A stretch of DNA of 64,000 nt from an uncultured Erythrobacter sp. Lineage in GTDB: Bacteria > Pseudomonadota > Alphaproteobacteria > Sphingomonadales > Sphingomonadaceae. Within the stretch, counting starts at the first letter, position 1, and every line of letters begins with the position of its first letter. Shown here one piece after another: positions 17,262 through 24,655 of this stretch. Position numbers and translations under genes: made by a program. The notes below the pieces were generated by a model. The model did no database searches, was not told the DNA's origin, and was given only the letters and a program-made list of their open reading frames with translations. Location of the stretch: positions 124,001 to 188,000 of the forward strand of contig CAJXJR010000007.1 of assembly GCA_913055155.1 (NCBI GenBank). The letters are read 5' to 3'.

Positions 17262-18713
17262 TCAGGCCATAACCTGTTCGATGCCGGGCACGGTAATGGT
17301 GCGCTCTCCGCCGAAATCCTCGTGCACCGAAATCAGTCCGGTCTTCTCCAGGTGCTCCAGCAGGCGGCGGATGCGGCCCGGAGAAGCGGTGCCGTACACC
17401 CGGGCGAGGTGGTCCTCGTCCGGCGTACCGCTGCCACGCGCCGCGGAAACGACGATGGCGAGGTAAGGCGCCAGCACATCGTCGGCCACCTGTTCGGCCA
17501 TGGCTTCGACGCGTTCGCGCTGCACGTCGTCCAGCAGGTGCACACCGGCGCTGGCGAAGGCGAACAGACGGCGGAACGTGGGCATGTCGATATGGGCGCT
17601 GGCCACGCCCTGCTGGCGGCAGCGGGTGGCGAAATCGCGGAACAGCGTGGTGGCGGGGCGGAAGGTGGCGCCGTCCTCTGCGGCCATGTCCTGCAACACC
17701 GAATCCACGTCGCCCGCCGCGCTTTCGCTCGACAAGGCCTGTTCCGGCTGCGCGTCCGTATCCACACGGGCGGCCATGGCCTCGGCCAGCTCCTCCACCG
17801 GCGGCGGTGCGGGCGGCGGGGGAGGGGGCGGCTGGTGCACCTTCTCGGCAGCCTCTTCTGCCAGATCGGCGTGCAGCAGTTCACCCATGGCGGCGGCATC
17901 GGCCTGCGGCAGCGGGGTGAGGGCGCTGGCGCCGTTCTTCCCGCCCGATTTCACCGCGCCGATATGCACCGCCACCGGGCGCCGGCTGACCGCCGGGCCA
18001 AGGCCGAGGAAATGGCCCCGCTGCAAGTCGCGAATCCGCTCCGCCTGCTTGCGGTCCATGCCCAGCAGGTCTGCCGCGCGTTGCATGTCGATATCGAGGA
18101 AGGTGCGCCCCATCAGGAAGTTCGATGCCTCGGCAGCCACGTTCTTCGCCAGCTTGGCAAGCCGCTGCGTGGCGACGATGCCGGCCAGCCCGCGCTTGCG
18201 CCCGCGGCACATCAGGTTGGTCATGGCAGACAGCGTCATGCGGCGCGTATCCTCGGCCATTTCGCCGGCGGCGGAAGGCGCGAACATCTGCGCTTCGTCC
18301 ACCACCACGAGGGCGGGATACCAGTACTCGCGCGGGGCATCGAACAGGGCTGTCAGGAACTGCGCGGCGCAGCGGATCTGCTGCTCGACCTCGAGCTCTT
18401 CGAGCGCAAGGACTACGCTGGCGCGGTGCTGGCGGATGCGGCCTGCCAGCGCCTCGATCTCGCGCGCCGAATAGCTGGCGCCTTCCACCACCACGTGGTC
18501 GAAATGGTCGGCCAGGCTGACGAAATCGCCCTCCGGGTCGATCACGATCTGCTGCACCAGCCCGGCGCTCTGTTCCAGCAGGCGGCGCAGCAGGTGCGAC
18601 TTGCCGCTGCCCGAGTTGCCCTGCACCAGCAGCCGCGTGGCGAGCAGTTCCTCCACGTCGACCAGCACCGGCGTGCCGTGCGCGTCCTTGCCGATTTCGA
18701 TGTCCGTATTCAC
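17262..18713 (-). CDS. HerA-like ATP-binding protein (DUF87 type)
   Basis: A 483-residue P-loop ATPase of the HerA/DUF87 class. Walker A is VQGNSGSGKSHLLRR near residue 35 and Walker B is PALVVVDEAQMFAPS near residue 135; VATQRLAKLAKNV is a sensor-type motif. A Pro-rich linker (a run of prolines near residue 300) leads to a C-terminal helical part with TASPGRIRRLLEHLEKTGLI, which looks like a winged helix. No NurA nuclease gene adjoins, unlike archaeal HerA loci, so it may act alone in DNA processing. The start is GTG at 18713, after a TGAGG element. It is divergent from the tannase-family gene. Confidence 0.87.
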   Translation of the reverse strand: MNTDIEIGKDAHGTPVLVDVEELLATRLLVQGNSGSGKSHLLRRLLEQSAGLVQQIVIDPEGDFVSLADHFDHVVVEGASYSAREIEALAGRIRQHRASVVLALEELEVEQQIRCAAQFLTALFDAPREYWYPALVVVDEAQMFAPSAAGEMAEDTRRMTLSAMTNLMCRGRKRGLAGIVATQRLAKLAKNVAAEASNFLMGRTFLDIDMQRAADLLGMDRKQAERIRDLQRGHFLGLGPAVSRRPVAVHIGAVKSGGKNGASALTPLPQADAAAMGELLHADLAEEAAEKVHQPPPPPPPAPPPVEELAEAMAARVDTDAQPEQALSSESAAGDVDSVLQDMAAEDGATFRPATTLFRDFATRCRQQGVASAHIDMPTFRRLFAFASAGVHLLDDVQRERVEAMAEQVADDVLAPYLAIVVSAARGSGTPDEDHLARVYGTASPGRIRRLLEHLEKTGLISVHEDFGGERTITVPGIEQVMA

Positions 18714-18823
18714 TGCCTCAGGGATAAGCGCGGCAATTGATTCGGCCTAGGTGCGAGAGGTGGTTTATCCAGCGATTGTTGGAGGCTAGGGTCCGGGCGA
18801 GGTTTGGAGAGGGGATTTCGGTA

Positions 18824-20401
18824 ATGCGTATGACTGTTCTTGCAAGTGTCGGCCTTGCCGCGCTGGCGTTTGGCGTGCCTGCCAGCTCCGGCGCGCAGTC
18901 GGGCGAGGTTGGCACAAACGACCGCGCTGCCGCTTGCGAGGCGCTTGCCGGGCATCAGGACGGGGACCTGCAGGTAACCGGGGCGACATACTATCCCCGG
19001 GGGCGCCACGAATCGACCGGCACAGGCCTGCCGCCGTTGGTGATGCCACCGCATTGCCTGATCGAAGGCGTTATCAACGAGCGCGAGGGTGCTGGCGGCG
19101 TCACATACGGCATCCGCTTCGAACTGGCGCTGCCCGAAGACTGGAACGGGCGCTATCTGCTGCAGGGCGGCGGCGGGCTGAACGGCAGCGTGCGCCCGGC
19201 TACCGGTCCCGTGGCGAGCGGCGACCGCAATGCCCTGTCGCGCGGCTTTGCCGTGGCCAGTCACGACAGCGGCCACCAGGGAGCGGGCTTCGATAACAGC
19301 TTCTATGCCGACCAGCGTGCGGCGCTGGATTTTGCCGAGGCTTCGGTCCGCACCGTCACCCACGCCACCCGCGCACTGACGCAGGAATACTATGGCCGCG
19401 AACCCCACCATTCCTACATGACCGGCTGCTCCACCGGCGGGCGCGAGGGGATGCTGGCGAGCCAGCGCTACCCCGAACTGTTCGACGGTATCGTGATCGG
19501 CGCGCCCGCCATGCGGCCGGGCCATTCCAACCTCGGTATCGAGTGGGCGCAGGCCATGCTCAACCGCACGCTGCCCGAAGGCGAGGCAGGCCCGGCGGTG
19601 TTCTCCGAAGCTGAACGCTCGGTGATCGCCGACGAAGTGCTGCGCCAGTGCGACGCGCTGGACGGGGTGAGCGACGGCATGATGGCCAACGTGCAAGCCT
19701 GCCGTGCGTTCGATCCCGGCGCAATGCAGTGCCATGCGGGCGACGATCCTGTCACGTGCCTTGCGCCAGAGCGGGTCGAGGCCCTGCGCCTCGCCTTTAC
19801 CGGGCCGCGCGATGCCAGCGGGCGGCCTGTCTACGTGCCGATTCCATGGGACACCGGCGTGACCTGGACCGGTCCCGGACTGCCCGGATACCTGCCCTCG
19901 GGCCAGCCAAGCCCCTTCGGCCTCGCCACCACGGCGCGCGATATCGATATCGATGCGCGGCTGCACGACCTGCGCTGGGATGCAGTCGGTCGGCTGACCG
20001 ACACCGCCTACTGGACGAACCTTTCCACTTACCTTGGGCGCGGATCGAAGCTGATGTACTTCCACGGCGTGTCCGATCCGTGGTTCTCCGCCTTCGATAC
20101 CTGGGACTATTTCCAGCGCGCCCGCGCCGCCAACGGGCCGGAGGCATGGGACAATGCCGCGCGGTTCTACATGGTGCCGGGCATGATGCACTGCGCTGGC
20201 GGCAATGCCTTCGACAGCTTCGACCTGCTGGGGCCCATGGTGGATTGGGTGGAAGGCGGCGAGGCACCGGGTGCGGTCACTGCCAGTCGCCGCGACAGTG
20301 ACGCGCAGATGCCGCTGTGCCCGCACCCGTCATATGCGCACTACACCGGCGGCGATGCAGGCGATGCGGGCAGCTACGAGTGCCGGTTGCCGGAGGGGTA
20401 A
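18824..20401 (+). CDS. Tannase/feruloyl esterase family hydrolase
   Basis: A 525-residue secreted alpha/beta hydrolase of the tannase/feruloyl esterase family. The signal peptide is MRMTVLASVGLAALAFGVPASSGAQ (about residues 1-25). The nucleophile lies in TGCSTGGREGM (Ser near residue 205), and the Cys next to it usually pairs with a Cys near the catalytic His; here MHCAGGNAF near the C-terminus fits. The family cleaves ester bonds of gallate or hydroxycinnamates from plant or algal material. The ATG at 18824 follows GGAGAGGGG by about ten bases and begins the signal peptide; the longer in-frame extension upstream looks non-coding. Confidence 0.92.
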   Translation: MRMTVLASVGLAALAFGVPASSGAQSGEVGTNDRAAACEALAGHQDGDLQVTGATYYPRGRHESTGTGLPPLVMPPHCLIEGVINEREGAGGVTYGIRFELALPEDWNGRYLLQGGGGLNGSVRPATGPVASGDRNALSRGFAVASHDSGHQGAGFDNSFYADQRAALDFAEASVRTVTHATRALTQEYYGREPHHSYMTGCSTGGREGMLASQRYPELFDGIVIGAPAMRPGHSNLGIEWAQAMLNRTLPEGEAGPAVFSEAERSVIADEVLRQCDALDGVSDGMMANVQACRAFDPGAMQCHAGDDPVTCLAPERVEALRLAFTGPRDASGRPVYVPIPWDTGVTWTGPGLPGYLPSGQPSPFGLATTARDIDIDARLHDLRWDAVGRLTDTAYWTNLSTYLGRGSKLMYFHGVSDPWFSAFDTWDYFQRARAANGPEAWDNAARFYMVPGMMHCAGGNAFDSFDLLGPMVDWVEGGEAPGAVTASRRDSDAQMPLCPHPSYAHYTGGDAGDAGSYECRLPEG

Positions 20402-20406
20402 CGGAG

Positions 20407-20727
20407 CGTCGGCTTTCGGGGAATCGTGTCTGCAAGCGGACTGTCGGCTAACGACCCAATTGCGGACATTCGCGGAGATCGCCACAACGGTGGCGTGAGC
20501 AATCTAAGCAGATACGCAGGTAGGACGGTCAATGAGCGGCTCTTCGATGCTGGTCTGATGGACGCCTTTGACTCCGCAGCGAGAGCACGGAATCGTGCGG
20601 AGATGATCCGGCTATTGAGGGACGTGGATGTTGATGATGCCCCTTCCTCTGCGGACACAATCTTGGAGAGCCCGAAACGCTACGGCTATTGAGGCGTCGG
20701 CTTCCCACCCAATCCCGGTCATTCGGG
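20407..20727. repeat. Low-GC cassette bounded by imperfect direct repeats
   Basis: Two 32-base copies, 20443-20474 and 20696-20727, match at 25 positions (pattern GTCGGCT..C.ACCCAAT..CGG.CATTCG.G). A third partial copy, GTCGGCTTTCGGGGAATCG, begins at about 20408. They enclose a small ORF in sequence visibly richer in A and T than its neighbours. The arrangement resembles a small dispersed element or a relic of insertion. I cannot show other genomic copies from this window. Confidence 0.45.
20495..20692 (+). CDS. Small hypothetical protein in repeat-bounded cassette
   Basis: A 65-residue hypothetical protein if translation starts at GTG 20495; an in-frame GTG at 20426 would give 88 residues, but that extension runs through one of the flanking repeats. 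The core NERLFDAGLMDAFDSAARA reads like a genuine small helical protein, ending in SPKRYGY. The codon before the conserved-looking core is GTC, where a start might be expected, so the original start codon may be lost and the gene could be decaying. No function can be assigned. Codon use is less GC-rich than in surrounding genes. Confidence 0.5.
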   Translation: MSNLSRYAGRTVNERLFDAGLMDAFDSAARARNRAEMIRLLRDVDVDDAPSSADTILESPKRYGY

Positions 20728-20791
20728 CCACTTTGCAGCAACACCTGAAGCTGTCACCCAGATGGCGGCACTACCAGCCTGGGCTCCCCCA

Positions 20792-21406
20792 CTACGGCTT
20801 ATAAACCCAGTATTCGGCACCCCAGCGCTCCTCCAGTTCAGCGAGGCATTCGCGGTGGATTTCGCGCACGCGTTCGGGTGTCATGTACTCCGCCTTGTCG
20901 ATCTCCTCGATCGTCAGCGTCGACTTGTCTTCGTAGAGGTGCTCGCCTTTGAGCAGGGCGTTCTCGTCGTAAGGCCAGATGAAGGCCTGGCGGCTGGAGA
21001 CGAGGTAGAGCCCGTCGGCTTTCTCGGCCTTGATGCCGATCTTGGCCAGTTCCTCGCCCGTGCTCATCTGGTGGAACCACATCTCGTCGGCGATGCCCCA
21101 GTCGGCCACGGCCACCTTGTCGCCGCTGTTCCACAGCACGATGTCGCCGATGGCGGAGTAGAAATCGTAGACGCCCTGCTTGCCGTGCACCTGCGTGGGA
21201 TTGTCGCCCCAGCACACGTGGTAGACCGGATCGTCGGCCATCATGTCGTCGGCGGTAATCTCCTCGAACATGGCCGCGCCTTCCAGGTGCACGTGGCGGC
21301 AATAGTTCTTCAGGATCGCCTTGTGCAGCGGGTTGTCCAAGCTGTCGTGCAGGGCGATCGAGGGGTCCATGCAGGCGTAGACTTCGGCTTCGTACTTGCT
21401 GGCCAT
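20792..21406 (-). CDS. SnoaL/NTF2-like domain protein
   Basis: A 204-residue cytoplasmic protein whose pattern of helices followed by strands (MASKYEAEVYACMDP..., EITADDMMADDPVYHVCWGD, VYDFYSAIGDIVLWNSG, WGIADEMWFHQMS) suggests the NTF2-like fold of the SnoaL family, which includes small-molecule isomerases, hydrolases and binding proteins. Trp and Tyr content is high, consistent with a hydrophobic pocket. No catalytic residues can be assigned with confidence. GGGAGAG precedes the ATG at good spacing. It appears to be a single-gene unit between the small cassette and the ATP-grasp locus. Confidence 0.75.
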   Translation of the reverse strand: MASKYEAEVYACMDPSIALHDSLDNPLHKAILKNYCRHVHLEGAAMFEEITADDMMADDPVYHVCWGDNPTQVHGKQGVYDFYSAIGDIVLWNSGDKVAVADWGIADEMWFHQMSTGEELAKIGIKAEKADGLYLVSSRQAFIWPYDENALLKGEHLYEDKSTLTIEEIDKAEYMTPERVREIHRECLAELEERWGAEYWVYKP

Positions 21407-21475
21407 TGATGTTCTCTCCCGTTTGCGGGCGAGGATGCCATGGCAGCAGGCAAAATCAACAACGCCGTTTGCGTC

Positions 21476-22468
21476 TCAGCACTTTTCGCCCGCGCGGATC
21501 AGCTGGCCGCGCAGGCCCTGCAGCGTGGTGTTCTGGATTTCGATGCCGGGGTGGGCGTTCACCTCGATCACCATCGGCCCTTCGTTCACGTCGTGCACGA
21601 TATCGACGCCGCAATAACCAAGCCCCACGGCAGGCCCGCCGTGCGCGGCGATATCCAGCACCTTCTTCCAGTGCGGGATGACGAAGCCGATCAGCTGCTG
21701 CCCGGTGTCAGGGTGGTGGGTGATAACCTTCTTGCCCTGCTTGGCGCGGAAGATCATCCCGGTTTCAAGGTTCACGCCCGCGCCGATGCCGCCCTGGTGC
21801 AGGTTCGCCTTGCCATCGGATTCGTTGGTGGGAAAGCGCGCCATCGCCATCAGCGGCACGGTGCCGCGGCAGATCACGCGCACGTCGGGCAGACCATCGT
21901 CGACGAGGAAGGCAAAGCCCGGATCGGCGCGGATCAGCGGTTCGATCAGCGCGGCATCGTCGGATGCGGAATCGCCGGAGAACTGCCCGTCGACGATGCG
22001 GCGGACATGGTTCTGCACGTCTTCGGGGGTGAGCGGCGTGCCCGAGCCTTTCAGCCAGTTGCGCCCTTCCTTGCGCACCGCCAGCAGGATGCCTTCGCCT
22101 TGCGAACCGCGCGCAGGCTTGATGCACCAGGCATCGGGCAGGATCTTCTCGGGATCGAAACTGCTAAGCTGACCATAGCCGGAGACCACGGCTATGGTGC
22201 CCGAGGTTTTTACCCCGGCCTCGACCAGCGCCACCTTGGCGGCCACCTTGTCGCGCGCCCGCTCGATCGCCTGGCGCGGGTTGTACTTGGCGATGATCGC
22301 GTTGCGCAGATTGATCCCCAAGATCTCGTCCACCACGTGGATCGAGGAAGCCGAGGAGGGCTGGCTCGACGAGCCGTCCGATTGCGGCGCGGGAGGCGAA
22401 GAGGTCGGCAAAGCCGCCGTTTCCATAGGGCGGGAGCGACGTTTCAGCAGGTTCAGCGGGTTGCGCAT
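21476..22468 (-). CDS. RimK-like ATP-grasp ligase (alpha-L-glutamate ligase-like)
   Basis: A 330-residue ATP-grasp protein of the RimK-related alpha-L-glutamate ligase-like family. The ATP-binding core includes CIKPARGSQGEGILLA, the strand PDVRVICRG and the metal-binding end MVIEVNAHPGIEIQNT; VDEILGINLRNAIIAKYNPR near the start is the family entry motif. Such enzymes join an amino acid or amine to a carboxylate at ATP cost; the target here is unknown. It lies directly downstream of a 7TM membrane protein, as in known gene neighbourhoods of the family. The first about 45 residues are Ser/Pro-rich and overlap the 7TM reading frame by about 300 bases. AGGA precedes the ATG by seven bases. Confidence 0.87.
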   Translation of the reverse strand: MRNPLNLLKRRSRPMETAALPTSSPPAPQSDGSSSQPSSASSIHVVDEILGINLRNAIIAKYNPRQAIERARDKVAAKVALVEAGVKTSGTIAVVSGYGQLSSFDPEKILPDAWCIKPARGSQGEGILLAVRKEGRNWLKGSGTPLTPEDVQNHVRRIVDGQFSGDSASDDAALIEPLIRADPGFAFLVDDGLPDVRVICRGTVPLMAMARFPTNESDGKANLHQGGIGAGVNLETGMIFRAKQGKKVITHHPDTGQQLIGFVIPHWKKVLDIAAHGGPAVGLGYCGVDIVHDVNEGPMVIEVNAHPGIEIQNTTLQGLRGQLIRAGEKC

Positions 22469-23582
22469 TGTCGGGTCCTGGCTGGGTTTGGGTGAGTTCG
22501 GCACGGATACGGTCCCAGTCGACTGCGGTCAGGCGGCCGGGGGTGTTGGTTTCGGGCGGCGGCGCGCTGTCGTTGGCAGGCGGCGGAACACTGTAGCGGG
22601 CGGCGACCGGTTCGGGCGTGGGCAGTATCGTGGGGGGCGGTGCGGGAACCTTGATGGCGGCTGGCGCGGGCCCGGTGGCCGGCCTCCTGTCGGCGGCGTC
22701 CTCGTCGTGCGGCTTGTCGATCTCCGCACGCGCGGCCAGGATCTGGTCCAGCTCCTCTACCGGCGCAGGCTCGACTTCCTTGCCCATCCGCTTCATCCAG
22801 CCCTCGTACCAGATCGGGAAGAAGCGGCTGATTTCCGTCATGCGCAGGCCGCGATAGCGGCCCAGGATGGTGATGGCGATGGCGGCAAAGCCGGGCAGCA
22901 GCAGCGGCGAGACCTCGATCAGCATCAGCGCCACCTGGCTGACCATCACGAACTGGATCACCAGAGCCAGCACCAGGGTGTTGAAGGCGATATGTGCGGC
23001 TTCGAAATAGCCGTCCTTTTCCCACTGCCGCCACCAGCGCTCAACGCATAGCGCGGTCACCACCACCGGCATGGCATCCACCTGCAGGTCGCGGTCGAAA
23101 ATGCCCTGCAGTGCGGCGAGCACGAACACCACCAGCGAGATCAGCACGCCCAGGAAGCCGTCGCGCGTCATGCGCAGTTTCAGCAACGAAGGCGCCACCA
23201 CCATGCCGATGCCGATCGAGGCGACCAGCACGACAGGGCCCCAGATCGGGCCGATCTGGAGGAAGGCGAGGGCGATCAGCATGGGGGTGAACAAGCCGAA
23301 GGCCTTCATCCCGATGAAGCTGCGCGCCAGCACCACCAGGAAGCTGCCGATCGGCAGCACCATCAGCAGGTTCGAGGGCTTCAGGCCCCAGATCGCCTGC
23401 GACACGGCGATGCCGCCCAGTGCGGAAGGCATCGACAGCGGGTTGCGGGTATTGGTGATGCCCCAGATAGCCAACGCGCCGATAATGCCCAGCACCGCCA
23501 TCCCGATGTAGGCCGGGCGGCGTACCTGCGGCGTGGCGCGTTCATACGCCCGCTTGAGGAATGCGATCTGGCTAGAAAACAT
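22164..23582 (-). CDS. 7TM membrane protein of the transglutaminase-associated type
   Basis: A 472-residue inner-membrane protein. Residues about 25-235 contain a signal-anchor helix and a run of hydrophobic segments (LLMVLPIGSFLVVLA, LFTPMLIALAFLQIG, GVLISLVVFVLAALQG, LVLALVIQFVMVSQVALM). This is the 7TM domain usually fused to an inactive transglutaminase-like domain in other bacteria, here without that domain. Residues about 290-400 are Pro-rich. The last about 100 residues are read in a different frame from the start of the ATP-grasp ligase and become Arg/Gly-rich, so the true functional end is probably near residue 400. It starts 11 bases inside the end of the beta-barrel reading frame. 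Confidence 0.8.
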   Translation of the reverse strand: MFSSQIAFLKRAYERATPQVRRPAYIGMAVLGIIGALAIWGITNTRNPLSMPSALGGIAVSQAIWGLKPSNLLMVLPIGSFLVVLARSFIGMKAFGLFTPMLIALAFLQIGPIWGPVVLVASIGIGMVVAPSLLKLRMTRDGFLGVLISLVVFVLAALQGIFDRDLQVDAMPVVVTALCVERWWRQWEKDGYFEAAHIAFNTLVLALVIQFVMVSQVALMLIEVSPLLLPGFAAIAITILGRYRGLRMTEISRFFPIWYEGWMKRMGKEVEPAPVEELDQILAARAEIDKPHDEDAADRRPATGPAPAAIKVPAPPPTILPTPEPVAARYSVPPPANDSAPPPETNTPGRLTAVDWDRIRAELTQTQPGPDNAQPAEPAETSLPPYGNGGFADLFASRAAIGRLVEPALLGFLDPRGGRDLGDQSAQRDHRQVQPAPGDRAGARQGGRQGGAGRGRGKNLGHHSRGLRLWSA

Positions 23583-24528
23583 AACCGACAGACAGGCTCA
23601 GCCGGTAACCCTCGCGGTCGCGCAGCGGATCGTTGGAGGAGCCCAGGATATACTTGGCTTCGGCCTCGATCCGCCAGGGGCCGGGCCGCCACAGCACTTC
23701 CACCTCGGGCACCACCTGGGTGTCGTCGCGCCGGTCGCCCGCAGGCGTCAGGCGGCCGTCGAAGCGTGTGTGGCGCACTTCCACGGCGGGGCGCACGCGC
23801 AGGTTGCGGGTGATCGGGTGAGTGTAGGAAACGCTGGCGGATTCGCGGGTGTAGCCGCGATCGGGGTTGTCGGAGGTGATCTCTTCGGCGCGCAGGTCGA
23901 AATTGACGTAATGATAGCGACCGATGCGGTGGCGATAGTCCACGTCCACGCGCACGCCTTCGCCTTCGGACGCGGTGCCGTTCGGCCCGGCGGTATCGTT
24001 GTACTCGCGATCGCGGTAGGTGACCTGGGCGCGCACGCGGTGGGCCAGCACGGGTTCGTATTCGATGCGGATGGAGGCCTAGACCTCGTCGGTGTCGCTG
24101 CTTTCGACGGTGACGAGATCGTCATAGACGCGGCCTTGCACGCGCACTTCCCAGTCGTCGCCCAGCTTTTGCGTTACCGAGGCGGTGAAACGGTCGCGGT
24201 CATAGCGCGGTCGTCCGGTGGCGTCGCCGAAGCGTTCGACCTGGATACGGTCGGCCTCCAGGCGGAAGGTGGTGACATCGTTCTCCAGCTCCACGCCCAC
24301 CTGGCCGCGCGCATAGCCGCCATCGCCAACAATGATGAGTTCGTCCTCGCGGTCGCTGCTTTCGGAGGTGACCACGCCCAGCTCGACGCGGGCGAAGGGG
24401 TCCAGCTTCCAGGTGCCCTCGTCGTCGTCCTGCGCAGCGGCAGGCACGGCGAGGAGCCCTGCGCCAAGCATGGCGAGGGCGGCAGCGACGATGCGCTTCA
24501 ACGCGCAAATAGGCGTAATCCCCTGCAT
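23572..24528 (-). pseudogene. Outer-membrane beta-barrel protein interrupted by an in-frame TAG
   Basis: One continuous reading frame of 317 sense codons is cut by a TAG at 24079-24081. The first part (149 residues, from 24528) has a signal peptide ending AVPAAAQ and alternating strands. After the stop the same frame continues ASIRIEYEPVLAHRVRAQV through many amphipathic strands to a terminal SVGYVF, the C-terminal Phe expected of outer-membrane barrels inserted by the BAM machinery. Both halves share composition and codon bias, so this was one gene. The truncated first half would lack the insertion signal. The gene overlaps the 7TM gene by 11 bases and is first in the ATP-grasp locus. A sequencing error is possible. 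Confidence 0.8.
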
Positions 24529-24655
24529 ATGAGGGGAAATACCCAGCCAAAGGTTTAGACTTTGCTAACCCTAAATCGAAACATTTGCACCGCAGCGCCC
24601 AGCGACGGCGGTAAACGTTAACCGTTCTGGTAACTTGTCGCCTTGGGGCTAACCG

